In this document: positions 36,776-44,515 of the stretch, piece by piece
Numbering within the stretch: position 1 is the stretch's first letter
How the letters are laid out: the number at the start of each line of letters is the position of its first letter
DNA from: Flavobacterium johnsoniae
GTDB lineage: Bacteria > Bacteroidota > Bacteroidia > Flavobacteriales > Flavobacteriaceae
Reading direction: 5' to 3'
Length of the DNA: 64,000 nucleotides
Assembly (NCBI RefSeq): GCF_001879205.1
Contig: NZ_MLFK01000002.1
Span: forward strand, 62,001-126,000
The notes under the pieces: model-generated
Told to the model about the DNA's origin: nothing
Seen by the model: the letters and a program-made list of their open reading frames with translations, nothing else
The model's database searches: none
Position numbers and translations under genes: made by a program

Positions 36776-37234
36776 TTAACTACCCAGAATTGCACCTAAA
36801 ATACCAAATACAAATATAAGTCCGTACAGCACTATAATGGCAATCATTAAAATACCAACAAATTTATAATGTGATTTTAAATAGCCGAATGAAGTTGTCA
36901 ATGCTTCTGAATCACTATCCTTAAAAGCCTTTTTGGTATTTGCACCAAATTTAAACAGATAGTACACAGGAAAGAAATAAACCGCAGCCAATACAAAATA
37001 TACCACGCTCATAATTGTTCCAAAAGAACCACCATAAGCGCCCATTCCAGGCATCGAGCTTCCCATGGTTGAAAATATTGCACCCGCAAAAATGGCGATT
37101 AGGATGATAAAGCCAATTCCAACAAACCCAATTATACCTAAAAAATACGCCCATTTTCCGGCTTCTCTTAAAAAGTCTTTTGCAGATTGGTCAAGCTGCA
37201 ACTCAAATTTTTCAAAAACTGAAGTTTCTTCCAT
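36776..37234 (-). CDS. DUF5362 membrane protein
   Basis: The protein has 152 residues. A soluble N-terminus (FELQLDQSAKDFLREAGKW) is followed by four transmembrane helices, with a Gly/Met-rich loop after the second (MGSSMPGMGAYGG). A conserved-looking cytosolic segment follows (FKFGANTKKAFKDSDSEAL, YLKSHYKFVG). This pattern matches the DUF5362 family of Bacteroidota, of unknown function. The gene is alone between a bidirectional terminator and the tRNA-Thr pair. Confidence 0.78.
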   Translation of the reverse strand: MEETSVFEKFELQLDQSAKDFLREAGKWAYFLGIIGFVGIGFIILIAIFAGAIFSTMGSSMPGMGAYGGSFGTIMSVVYFVLAAVYFFPVYYLFKFGANTKKAFKDSDSEALTTSFGYLKSHYKFVGILMIAIIVLYGLIFVFGILGAILGS

Positions 37235-37350
37235 TATTTTATGTTTTTTGGTTAAGAAACAAACATAAGAAAAATATTATTAACAATTACAATTCGAAAA
37301 AATTCCACCTGAAACCTAAAACTTAGAATTTAAAATTTAGGCATAAAAAA

Positions 37351-37373
37351 AACCACCACAAATTGTGATGGTT
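37351..37373 (-). terminator. Terminator of tRNA-Thr copy 1
   Basis: An AACCACCACA...TTGTGATGGTT stem lies about 10 bases after the tRNA 3' end. It runs into T on the minus strand. It is nearly identical to the terminator at 37535. Confidence 0.75.
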
Positions 37374-37383
37374 TTTATTGTTG

Positions 37384-37457
37384 AGCCGATAGAGGGACTC
37401 GAACCCACGACCTGCTGATTACAAATCAGCTGCTCTAGCCAGCTGAGCTACATCGGC
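37384..37457 (-). tRNA. tRNA-Thr (TGT anticodon), copy 1
   Basis: This 74-nt cloverleaf has acceptor GCCGATG/TATCGGC, D-arm GCTCAGCTGGCTAGAGC, anticodon stem-loop with TGT (CTGATTTGTAATCAG), and T-arm GTGGGTTCGAGTCCC. CCA is not encoded. It is identical to the copy 183 bases away. It has its own promoter and terminator. Confidence 0.97.
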
Positions 37458-37471
37458 CTCTTTTCAGAGTG

Positions 37472-37502
37472 CAAAGATAAAATTGTATTTTTAATTTCCA
37501 AA
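37472..37502 (-). promoter_or_regulatory. Promoter of tRNA-Thr copy 1
   Basis: On the minus strand TTTG (37499-37502) is followed by exactly 19 bases and TATCTTTG (37472-37479). It ends 15 bases before the tRNA 5' end. Confidence 0.75.
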
Positions 37503-37534
37503 AATAATTTCACACCTCTCTCTATAAATACAAA

Positions 37535-37556
37535 AACCATCACAATTGTGATGGTT
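37535..37556 (-). terminator. Terminator of tRNA-Thr copy 2
   Basis: A perfect 22-base palindrome starts AACCATCACAA. It lies between the two tRNA genes, followed on the minus strand by a short T run (TTTTTG). Confidence 0.75.
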
Positions 37557-37566
37557 TTTATTGTTG

Positions 37567-37640
37567 AGCCGATAGAGGGACTCGAACCCACGACCTGCTG
37601 ATTACAAATCAGCTGCTCTAGCCAGCTGAGCTACATCGGC
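37567..37640 (-). tRNA. tRNA-Thr (TGT anticodon), copy 2
   Basis: It is identical over all 74 bases to the copy at 37384-37457, and the downstream 20 bases plus most of the terminator also match. This is the upstream copy in transcription order. Confidence 0.97.
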
Positions 37641-37653
37641 CTCATTACGGGTG

Positions 37654-37684
37654 CAAATATAAAGCGGTTTTTCGTTTTCCCAAA
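37654..37684 (-). promoter_or_regulatory. Promoter of tRNA-Thr copy 2
   Basis: On the minus strand TTTG (37681-37684) is followed by exactly 19 bases and TATATTTG (37654-37661). The distance to the tRNA is close to that of copy 1. Confidence 0.75.
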
Positions 37685-37716
37685 ATAAATTTGCACTTTT
37701 TTACACTTTTTTTTGC

Positions 37717-37983
37717 TTATAAAGCGTTGATTTTTTCAATCAATTGATTAGCAGTTTGTTCTAATTCAACATTGATTTGTTTGAAGTGTGCTTTTTTATT
37801 TTCAACGTTCTTAGCGTTCACTTTTGTAATCAAAGTATCAAATGCAGCAATAGCTTCATCGATTAAAGCATTCGTTTCCGGAGTAGGATTTCCTGTTGTA
37901 GACATCTCAAACAAGTAAACTGCCTCAATAATATCTCCTAATACAAAATTGATGTCTTTCTTTAAATTTTTAACGTTTGCCAT
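37717..37983 (-). CDS. Small helical protein of unknown function
   Basis: The ATG at 37983 (MANVKNLKKDINFVLGD) is preferred to the reading-frame start 30 bases upstream, whose extra residues (MQTQIKIIIK) look like untranslated leader. The 88-residue protein is all alpha-helical, charged, soluble and without Cys. I know such proteins only as conserved hypothetical proteins of Flavobacteriia. A TACTTTTG box at 38011-38018 on the minus strand suits the shorter start. It follows manA on the same strand but is probably a separate transcript. Confidence 0.72.
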   Translation of the reverse strand: MANVKNLKKDINFVLGDIIEAVYLFEMSTTGNPTPETNALIDEAIAAFDTLITKVNAKNVENKKAHFKQINVELEQTANQLIEKINAL

Positions 37984-38040
37984 TTTTATTATAATTTTAA
38001 TTTGCGTCTGCAAAAGTACACATTATCTTTAGATTACGTG

Positions 38041-39009
38041 CTATGAAATGTAAATTTCTAAAATTGAAGCTTTTCCGTTTAAAATAAATGCATTTATCGC
38101 AGCCGGAACTAAAACGGTATCACCTTTTATATAAGTGTGTTTAAATCCGTCGTATTCGATTTCGAAGCTTCCTTCAATACACATATAAACCGTAAATGTT
38201 TCTCCGTTTTTTGAAACTTCCACTTTATCTTCTAAAGGAATAAAATTTGTCGTGAAATAAGGACAATTAACAACTGTATTCGAAGTATTCGCTTTCGAAT
38301 CGTATTTCTTTTGTGTATCAACTTTATTGTAGTTAATAGCATCAAGTGCTAAATCTACATGCAGTTCTCTTTTATTTCCTTGTGCATCTACACGATCAAA
38401 ATCGTATAATCTATAAGTAATATCAGAAGTCTGCTGAATTTCGGCAACCACTAATCCTGCTCCAATTGCGTGAACTGTTCCGGTTTCTAAAAAGAAAACA
38501 TCTCCGGCTTTTGCTTTTACATCATCTAAAATAGAAACTAAAGTATTGTCGTGTAAATGTTTTAAATATTCTTCTTTACTTGAGTTTTCTTTAAAGCCAA
38601 CAATAATTCTGGAATCAGCGTCAGCTTGCATTACATACCACATTTCGGTTTTACCAAATGAGTTGTGACGTTCTTTTGCTAATTTATCGTTTGGATGAAC
38701 TTGTATTGAAAGATCTTCGCGTGCATCCAGGTACTTAAAAAGTAACGGAAATTGTTTTCCAAAGCGCTCGTAAACTCTCGTTCCAAGAATTTCGTTTGGA
38801 GTTTCATTAATAAGATCCATTAATGATTTTCCTTTTAAGTCTCCGTTGGCAACTGTGCTGACATCACCTTCTACCGTAGACAACTCCCAGCTTTCACCAG
38901 TAATTTTAGAAGTGATCGGTTTGTTTAATACTGTTTTTAGTTTCTCACCGCCCCAGATTCTTTCTTTTAGGATTGGTTCAAATTGCAATGGGTATAAATT
39001 TGGTTTCAT
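38041..39009 (-). CDS. manA: Mannose-6-phosphate isomerase (class I)
   Basis: ManA interconverts mannose-6-P and fructose-6-P, feeding GDP-mannose for surface glycans. It is a Zn-dependent cupin of 322 residues, the short bacterial type. Metal ligands are visible in LSIQVHPND (Gln and His), in KTEMWYVM (Glu), and in GTVHAIGAG (His). The catalytic Arg lies in SDITYRLYDFDR. It is the last of four same-strand genes (idi, queD, a peroxiredoxin, manA), with a 61-base gap before it, so co-transcription is possible but not certain. Confidence 0.94.
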   Translation of the reverse strand: MKPNLYPLQFEPILKERIWGGEKLKTVLNKPITSKITGESWELSTVEGDVSTVANGDLKGKSLMDLINETPNEILGTRVYERFGKQFPLLFKYLDAREDLSIQVHPNDKLAKERHNSFGKTEMWYVMQADADSRIIVGFKENSSKEEYLKHLHDNTLVSILDDVKAKAGDVFFLETGTVHAIGAGLVVAEIQQTSDITYRLYDFDRVDAQGNKRELHVDLALDAINYNKVDTQKKYDSKANTSNTVVNCPYFTTNFIPLEDKVEVSKNGETFTVYMCIEGSFEIEYDGFKHTYIKGDTVLVPAAINAFILNGKASILEIYIS

Positions 39010-39070
39010 ATTTTAATTTTAGGCTAATATCTATATTAATTAAACAACGATCTAATACTATTTTTTTAAT

Positions 39071-39529
39071 CTATAATACTAATTCTTTTATTATTTCCAG
39101 AGCTTTCGAAATATGTTTTTCGGCGTTCATACTATCAAAAATATAAATAACCACTCCGTTTCTGTCAATAATGTAAGTCACTCTGCCCGGTAAAAGCCCA
39201 AATAAATTATTTTTCACACCAAAAAGATGTCTCAGTCTTTTATCCTGGTCCGAAAGTAAAATAAATGGCAGTTTGTATTTATTGGCAAATTTATGATGCG
39301 ATTTTACACTGTCGCTGCTCACACCAATAACCTCTGCACCTAAGTCTTTGAAATCTTCGTATTGATCTCTAAAACTACAGGCTTCGGTAGTACAGCCGGG
39401 CGTATTATCTTTTGGGTAAAAATAAATCACTAAAGGTTTTCGTCCTAAAACACTTTGGCTTTCAAAAACATCTCCGTGACTATCTTTTGCAGTAAAATTC
39501 GGAACTATATCTCCTATTTTTAATGACAT
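39071..39529 (-). CDS. bcp: Thioredoxin-dependent peroxiredoxin (BCP/PrxQ type)
   Basis: The protein has 152 residues. It is an atypical 2-Cys peroxiredoxin: peroxidatic Cys46 and resolving Cys51 lie in DNTPGCTTEACSFRD (the CxxxxC spacing of PrxQ). The active-site Arg comes later, in PGRVTYIID. It reduces hydrogen and alkyl peroxides with thioredoxin, in the cytosol. The gene begins 3 bases after queD ends, so the two are translationally coupled. Confidence 0.94.
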   Translation of the reverse strand: MSLKIGDIVPNFTAKDSHGDVFESQSVLGRKPLVIYFYPKDNTPGCTTEACSFRDQYEDFKDLGAEVIGVSSDSVKSHHKFANKYKLPFILLSDQDKRLRHLFGVKNNLFGLLPGRVTYIIDRNGVVIYIFDSMNAEKHISKALEIIKELVL

Positions 39530-39532
39530 TTA

Positions 39533-39943
39533 TTATTCTCCTTTATAAGTTACAAAATTGCGGTCTGTTTCATAAAGCACGACTTCCAAGTCAAAATCGG
39601 GCTGAATTCTTTTTCTAATTTTATTCCATATCACAACGGCAATATTTTCTGCAGTTGGATTCAAATCCTGAAATTCCGGAACGTCCAGATTCAGGTTTTT
39701 GTGATCAAACGGAATTTCTACTTCTTCCAGTATAATATCCGCTAATACTTTCACATCTAAAACAAAACCAGTTTCCGGGTCAATTTTTCCTGTAACACTT
39801 ACTGTTAAACCATAATTATGACCATGAAAATTGGGATTATTACATTTTCCAAAAACAGCATTGTTTTTTTCTAATGACCAATCTTTCCTGTGCAATCGAT
39901 GTGCAGCATTAAAATGCGCTTTTCTTGATATGGTTACTTTCAT
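39533..39943 (-). CDS. queD: 6-carboxy-5,6,7,8-tetrahydropterin synthase
   Basis: QueD converts dihydroneopterin triphosphate to 6-carboxytetrahydropterin in queuosine/7-deazaguanine synthesis. The 136 residues fit. The zinc histidines are HFNAAHRL (His15) and the pair in FHGHNYGL. The catalytic Cys lies in FGKCNNPNF, and the later His/Asp in PFDHKNLN. The sister PTPS family makes sapropterin, but the CxxxxxHGH spacing and the context favour QueD. queC and queE are not in this window. The gene lies in an operon with idi (21-base gap) and the peroxiredoxin. Confidence 0.88.
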   Translation of the reverse strand: MKVTISRKAHFNAAHRLHRKDWSLEKNNAVFGKCNNPNFHGHNYGLTVSVTGKIDPETGFVLDVKVLADIILEEVEIPFDHKNLNLDVPEFQDLNPTAENIAVVIWNKIRKRIQPDFDLEVVLYETDRNFVTYKGE

Positions 39944-39964
39944 TTAGGTTTTGGTTAACTTTGG

Positions 39965-40492
39965 TTATAATTTGTGGTCTTCGAGATAATGATCAAATTC
40001 ATCAAAAATTATCTTAAACCAAACCGTGTAAATTTCGGGCTGTTTCTCAATATCGGCTTTAACATCTTCAATACTCATCCATTTCCAGTCTTCTACCTCA
40101 TCAGGATTTATGGCTGGTTCATCATTATAATAACCAATCATCACATGGTCTAATTCATGCTCTGTTAAACCATTATCAAAAGGCGCCTTGTATATAAAAT
40201 GAAACAATTCTTTCAGTTCTGCTTTAAATCCCATTTCTTCAAATAGTCTTCTGCTTCCTGCTTCGATGTTAGTTTCACCTTCACGCTGGTGACTGCAGCA
40301 AGTATTGGTCCACAGTAAAGGAGAATGATATTTATGATGAGCACGCTGCTGCAGCATTATTTCATTTTTACTATTTAATATAAAAACCGAAAAGGCGCGA
40401 TGTAAAAGGGCTTTTTCATGTGCTTCTAATTTTGGCATCAGGCCAATTTGTTCATCGTCTTGATTAACTAATATTACGTTTTCTTCTGTCAT
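39965..40492 (-). CDS. idi: Isopentenyl-diphosphate delta-isomerase, type 1
   Basis: Idi interconverts IPP and DMAPP for isoprenoids. The 175 residues form a Nudix-fold enzyme. The catalytic Cys lies in WTNTCCSHQREGE, the Nudix-like helix in AGSRRLFEEMGF, and the catalytic Glu in LTEHELDHVMIG. The type 1 (metal-dependent, non-flavin) form is clear. It is the first gene of the idi-queD-peroxiredoxin set. A TATTTTTG box on the minus strand (40510-40517) stands about 20 bases before the ATG. Confidence 0.95.
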   Translation of the reverse strand: MTEENVILVNQDDEQIGLMPKLEAHEKALLHRAFSVFILNSKNEIMLQQRAHHKYHSPLLWTNTCCSHQREGETNIEAGSRRLFEEMGFKAELKELFHFIYKAPFDNGLTEHELDHVMIGYYNDEPAINPDEVEDWKWMSIEDVKADIEKQPEIYTVWFKIIFDEFDHYLEDHKL

Positions 40493-40752
40493 AAGGCGTA
40501 TTGATTTAACAAAAATACGAAAAAAGAAATGGCTATAAAATCCTAGAAGACATTGTGAAAAGTTTAACTACTTCTCTTTTTACATAAAATTTTGATTTAC
40601 AACAAACTGCAATTATGCTCATCACAAAAAACCTTTAAAAATAAGATTAAAAAACTACAGTACTCAGTTTTACGTAAATAATAAAAAGTTAAAACATACT
40701 TAAATATATCTGAATTGTAATTAAGGCGACATTTTGAAGTTAAATCTCTCCG

Positions 40753-40760
40753 TATCTTTG
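40753..40760 (+). promoter_or_regulatory. -7 box upstream of msrB
   Basis: TATCTTTG lies 28 bases before the msrB ATG. A TTTG at 40733-40736 is 16 bases upstream, slightly closer than usual. Confidence 0.45.
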
Positions 40761-40788
40761 AAATTCAGATTAATGCACCCAAAAATTT

Positions 40789-41343
40789 ATGAAATCTAAA
40801 AACTTAATTTTCAGCCTTTGCTTTTTGATTCCGCTGTTTATTTTACAGGCATGCGGACAAAACACAAAAAAACAATCCGCAAAAACGGTTACTATGGAAA
40901 ACAAAATCTCTAAGCCCGGAAATCCTTACTATTCAAACACAGACACAACCAAATTAAACGTAAGTAATGCCGAATGGAAAAAGGTTTTGCCCGAAGATGT
41001 TTATGCCGTTATGCGTGAAGCTGACACCGAAAGACCTTTTACAGGAAAATATTGGAATACCGACGAAAAAGGAACTTATTACTGCGCCTCTTGCGGCAAC
41101 CTTCTTTTTAGATCAACTGCTAAATTTTCGAGCAGCTGCGGGTGGCCAAGTTTCTTTGAACAGGAAAACAAAAAAAGCATTGTTTTTAAAAATGATAATT
41201 CACTTGGAATGGAAAGAATTGAAACTCTTTGCGGACGTTGCGGCGGACATTTAGGCCATATTTTTGACGATGGACCGGAACCAACCGGAAAAAGGTACTG
41301 CATGAATTCTATTGCTCTTGATTTTATTCCGGATAATAAATAA
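40789..41343 (+). CDS. msrB: Exported peptide-methionine (R)-S-oxide reductase
   Basis: The protein has 184 residues. A lipoprotein signal (lipobox LQAC, then GQNTKK) places it outside the cytoplasm. The MsrB domain follows, with zinc cysteines CASC and CGRC, a SSSCGWPSF block, and the catalytic Cys in RYCMNS near the C-terminus. MsrB repairs R-methionine sulfoxide in proteins. The usual cytosolic MsrB lacks a lipobox, so this copy serves the envelope. msrA follows after 6 bases in the same operon and handles the S-epimer. Confidence 0.93.
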   Translation: MKSKNLIFSLCFLIPLFILQACGQNTKKQSAKTVTMENKISKPGNPYYSNTDTTKLNVSNAEWKKVLPEDVYAVMREADTERPFTGKYWNTDEKGTYYCASCGNLLFRSTAKFSSSCGWPSFFEQENKKSIVFKNDNSLGMERIETLCGRCGGHLGHIFDDGPEPTGKRYCMNSIALDFIPDNK

Positions 41344-41349
41344 CTACAA

Positions 41350-41958
41350 ATGAAAAATATATTTTTAATCTGCCTTTTTGCTTTATCAAGTGGCGTATTT
41401 TCTCAAAATAAAAAAGCATCAAACCTGGAAACCATTACGCTTGGCGGAGGATGTTATTGGTGCGTTGAAGCCGTTTACGAAAACCTTGACGGAGTAAAAT
41501 CTGTTGTTTCAGGATTTTCTGGAGGAAAAACTGCAAACCCAACTTATGAAGAAGTCTGCACCGGAACAACAGGACATGCCGAAGTGGTTCAGATTACTTA
41601 CGACAAAAATGTAACCGATATTAATGAAATCTTTAAAGTCTTTTTTACTGTTCACGACCCCACAACTCTAAATCGTCAGGGTGCAGATGTAGGAACACAA
41701 TACCGATCTGTAATTTTTTATAAAAATGCCGAACAGAAAAAAGCAGCCGAAAGTATTATTGCCGAATTAAACAAAGCAAAAGTGTACAATAATCCAATCG
41801 TAACAAAAGTCGAGCCTTTTAAAGTTTTTTATAAAGCCGAAGATTATCACCAAAATTATTATGCAAATAACAAAAACCAGCCGTATTGCAAAATGGTGAT
41901 TCAGCCCAAAATAGAAAAATTCGAAAAAGTTTTTAAAGACAAACTCAAAAAGAAATAA
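41350..41958 (+). CDS. msrA: Exported peptide-methionine (S)-S-oxide reductase
   Basis: The protein has 202 residues. The signal peptide is MKNIFLICLFALSSGVFSQ. The MsrA active site is GGGCYWCVEAVYE, with YRSVIF, EDYHQNYY and a C-terminal Cys in QPYCKMVIQP (recycling). The epimer specificity complements msrB, encoded 6 bases upstream, so the operon is an extracytoplasmic methionine-repair pair. The electron donor for the periplasm (a TlpA-like or membrane thiol carrier) is not encoded nearby. Confidence 0.93.
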   Translation: MKNIFLICLFALSSGVFSQNKKASNLETITLGGGCYWCVEAVYENLDGVKSVVSGFSGGKTANPTYEEVCTGTTGHAEVVQITYDKNVTDINEIFKVFFTVHDPTTLNRQGADVGTQYRSVIFYKNAEQKKAAESIIAELNKAKVYNNPIVTKVEPFKVFYKAEDYHQNYYANNKNQPYCKMVIQPKIEKFEKVFKDKLKKK

Positions 41959-41981
41959 AGAGTATTAAACAGATTTTATAA

Positions 41982-42004
41982 AGACTGTCTTTTTGAGACA
42001 GTCT
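41982..42004 (+). terminator. Terminator of the msrBA operon
   Basis: AGACTGTCT (41982-41990) pairs with AGACAGTCT (41996-42004). It is followed by a T/C-rich tract. Confidence 0.7.
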
Positions 42005-42018
42005 CTTTCTTTCTTCAA

Positions 42019-42073
42019 GCTTCGGAGGAGCGGCATATATTAGATTATAAAAAATATGTCGCTCCTCCGGAGC
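42019..42073. repeat. GGAGCGACATAT-type palindromic repeat
   Basis: The 20-base arms (42019-42038 and 42054-42073) differ at two positions, both of which still pair as G-U in RNA. The core is GGAGGAGCGGCATAT. On the plus strand a T run follows. I recall this family as a dispersed flavobacterial intergenic repeat. Confidence 0.65.
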
Positions 42074-42166
42074 TTTTTTATTTGTCTTATTAAATTCTAT
42101 AAATATTTCACCCCGCTGGTGTTTGCTGATAGCATAATTTTATAAATATTCTATTACCCCAAAAAG

Positions 42167-42184
42167 GCTGTCTCAATAGACAGC
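42167..42184 (+). terminator. Second T-tailed hairpin before the AhpD-like gene
   Basis: GCTGTCT (42167-42173) pairs with AGACAGC (42178-42184) and is followed by seven T. The stem repeats the GACTGTCT theme of the msrBA terminator. Confidence 0.6.
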
Positions 42185-42261
42185 TTTTTTTATTTCACAA
42201 ACCCTTGTAAATATTGGGTTTTTCTCTAGCTGAAAAAATAATTCACTTTTTTTTTATTTTT

Positions 42262-42288
42262 TTGTCCAATTCTGAAAGTTCAGTTGTC
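42262..42288 (+). promoter_or_regulatory. Possible ECF-type promoter of the AhpD-like gene
   Basis: TTGTCC (42262-42267) and TTGTCA (42284-42289) are 16 bases apart, the spacing of ECF promoters with TGTC-type boxes. Between them lies a 12-base palindrome (CTGAAAGTTCAG, 42272-42283). The distance to the ATG is about 32 bases. An ECF sigma gene lies 1 kb downstream. Confidence 0.35.
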
Positions 42289-42320
42289 ATTAGGGTATAA
42301 ACATTTAAAATTATATTATT

Positions 42321-42773
42321 ATGGAAACTAGAATTAATGTATTCGAAAAAGGTCAAAAAGCAATCAGCACTTTATTTGGAGTAACCGGCTATTTGAAAAA
42401 ATCAACAATCGAGAGATCTCTTATGGAATTGGTAGATTTCAGAATTTCTCAAATAAACAATTGTGCTTATTGTTTAGACATGCACTCAAAAGAGGCTTTG
42501 GCCAATGGCGAAACTACACAACGTTTGTTTGGATTAAGTGCTTGGAGAGAAACTCCTTATTTTACAAAACGAGAAAGAGTCGCCCTTGCTTATGCAGAAG
42601 CGGTAAACGCATGTGAAGTTCCTGATGATATTTACGATTTAGCAAAAACAGAATTTACAGAAGAAGAATTAATCGACCTTACCCTTGCAATAGCAACTAT
42701 TAATACCTGGAACCGCATAAATATCGCTTTTTCTAATACTCCGGGATCTTACAGAGTAGGGCAATTTGGATAA
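42321..42773 (+). CDS. AhpD-like carboxymuconolactone decarboxylase-family protein
   Basis: The protein has 150 residues. The alkylhydroperoxidase-type core is present: INNCAYCLDMHSKEA carries the CxxC and the downstream His (the AhpD motif E..C..C..H), inside the CMD fold. Such proteins reduce peroxides or act as thiol-redox partners. It is the first gene of a module with a YciI protein and an ECF sigma factor, a grouping known for ECF41/ECF42-type systems, where the AhpD-like protein is a typical sigma target. Confidence 0.88.
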   Translation: METRINVFEKGQKAISTLFGVTGYLKKSTIERSLMELVDFRISQINNCAYCLDMHSKEALANGETTQRLFGLSAWRETPYFTKRERVALAYAEAVNACEVPDDIYDLAKTEFTEEELIDLTLAIATINTWNRINIAFSNTPGSYRVGQFG

Positions 42774-42852
42774 TAACCAATAGGTTGTTTTCTAAAAACA
42801 ATTAACTTTATACAGCTTAAAAAGAAATTGATCACTTATAAAACATAAAAAA

Positions 42853-43191
42853 ATGAATGAGTTTTTATTGATTTTCAGAAGAGATTTTATAACAAAAGAA
42901 ACACAGCCTTCTCCAGAAGAATTACAGCAGCATTTGCAGCAATGGCAAAACTGGTTTGGAAGTCTGGCTGCTCAGGATAAATTAGCAAGACCTTTACAAC
43001 GATGGGACGGACAAGGAAAACTTGTAAATTCTAATAAAGGAATCACTGACGGCCCTTTTGTGGAAATTAAAGAATCGATTGGCGGATTAATTATCATTAA
43101 AGCCAAAGATTATGATGAAGCTGCCGAAATCGCACAAGGATGTCCGGTACTAAATTTTGGCGGAAATGTCGAAATAAGAATGGCCGTTTAA
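42853..43191 (+). CDS. YciI/DGPF-family protein
   Basis: The protein has 112 residues. It is a ferredoxin-like YCII domain with the name-giving DGPF in KGITDGPFVEIKESIGG, near residue 75, and an N-terminal FRRDFITKETQPSPEE strand-helix. DGPF proteins are known as conserved neighbours and regulatory targets of ECF42 sigma factors. Their activity is not known. The sigma gene begins 62 bases after this gene, behind a hairpin. Confidence 0.9.
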   Translation: MNEFLLIFRRDFITKETQPSPEELQQHLQQWQNWFGSLAAQDKLARPLQRWDGQGKLVNSNKGITDGPFVEIKESIGGLIIIKAKDYDEAAEIAQGCPVLNFGGNVEIRMAV

Positions 43192-43211
43192 ACTTTGAAA
43201 TAACTTATATA

Positions 43212-43241
43212 AAATGCCTTTGTATCTTTACTTAGGCATTT
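43212..43241 (+). terminator. Hairpin between yciI-like and sigma genes
   Basis: AAATGCCT (43212-43219) pairs with AGGCATTT (43234-43241). T follows. It may attenuate read-through into the sigma gene. Confidence 0.65.
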
Positions 43242-43253
43242 TTTCCTTAAAGT

Positions 43254-44504
43254 ATGGAACATAGAGAACTTATACCAAATTTATTCCGAACAGAGTATCA
43301 AAAAATTGTATCAGTACTCTGCAGCCTCTTTGGAATTCATCTTATCGAAATTGCCGAAGATATTGTAAGTGACACTTTCCTGACCGCTTCAGAAACCTGG
43401 GCGATTAAAGGAATTCCAGAAAATCCAACCGCCTGGCTCTATACCGTTGCCAAAAACAAAACCAAAAACCATTTAAAAAGAAACAATGTTTTTGAAACCA
43501 AGATAGTTTCCGAAATAAAGCACAATACTCCATTAAACAATCCTGAAATCGATATTGATTTGTCTGATCAAAATATTGCAGATAGTCAGCTGGCAATGAT
43601 ATTTACAGTCTGCAATCCGTGTAATTCTGAAGAAGCCCAAATTGCTCTGGCTCTAAATTTATTGTGTGGTTTTGGAATAAATGAAATCTCCGATGCTTTC
43701 CTCTCAAACAAGGAAGTTATTTACAAAAGAATCAATCGTGCCAAAGAAAAACTCAAGGAAGAAAATATAAAAATTCAAAATCCCAGCAATTCTGAAATAA
43801 AAGACCGAATGAAAACGGTTCTAAAAACCATTTATCTGCTTTATTCAGAAGGCTACTATTCTATTTCCCAAAACACTACTTTACGAAAAGATCTTTGTAC
43901 CGAAGCAATGCGTCTGACTTATTTATTAATTCAAAACGAAAGTACAAATCTGCCGCAAACGAATGCTTTAATGGCATTAATGTGTTTTCATTCTTCAAGG
44001 TTTGATGCAAGAACAGGATCTAATGGCGAAATTATTTTATACGAAGACCAGGATCAATCACTTTGGAACCAAGAATTAATCGATAAAGGGACATATTTTT
44101 TAAGCCAGTCTTCAACTGGAAATACACTTTCAAAATATCACTTAGAAGCTGGAATCGCTTACTGGCACACCATTAAAACAGAAACAACCGAGAAATGGGA
44201 AAATATACTGGAACTCTACAACAATTTGATTATTTTAGAATATTCACCAATTGCGGCACTAAACAGAACTTATGCCTTATCTAAAGTAAAAGGCAAAGAA
44301 GAAGCAATTCGTGAAGCCGAAAAATTGAATTTACAAGACAATCATTTTTATTTTTCTTTGCTCGGAAATCTATATTCTGAAATGAACTCAAAAAAAGCCT
44401 TACAGCATTTCAAAACGGCACTCGGCTTAGCCAAAACTACTGCCGACAAAAACATCATCAGTAAAAATATTGCACAGCTTCAGTTAAAACAAGATCAGCT
44501 TTAG
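43254..44504 (+). CDS. ECF sigma factor with long C-terminal domain (ECF42-like)
   Basis: The protein has 416 residues, twice the length of a plain ECF. Sigma-2 (about 10-75) shows IAEDIVSDTFLTASETW and NPTAWLYTVAKNKTKNHLKR. Sigma-4 (about 120-175) has NEISDAFLSNKEVIYKRINRAKEKL. From about 185 a helical, TPR-like domain follows (DUF6596-like: LLYSEGYYSI, ALMCFHSSRFDAR, SPIAALNRTYALSKVKG). ECF42 factors have this extension in place of an anti-sigma factor and sit with DGPF genes, as here. No anti-sigma gene is present. The signal is unknown. Confidence 0.9.
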   Translation: MEHRELIPNLFRTEYQKIVSVLCSLFGIHLIEIAEDIVSDTFLTASETWAIKGIPENPTAWLYTVAKNKTKNHLKRNNVFETKIVSEIKHNTPLNNPEIDIDLSDQNIADSQLAMIFTVCNPCNSEEAQIALALNLLCGFGINEISDAFLSNKEVIYKRINRAKEKLKEENIKIQNPSNSEIKDRMKTVLKTIYLLYSEGYYSISQNTTLRKDLCTEAMRLTYLLIQNESTNLPQTNALMALMCFHSSRFDARTGSNGEIILYEDQDQSLWNQELIDKGTYFLSQSSTGNTLSKYHLEAGIAYWHTIKTETTEKWENILELYNNLIILEYSPIAALNRTYALSKVKGKEEAIREAEKLNLQDNHFYFSLLGNLYSEMNSKKALQHFKTALGLAKTTADKNIISKNIAQLQLKQDQL

Positions 44505-44515
44505 CCCCAAATAAA

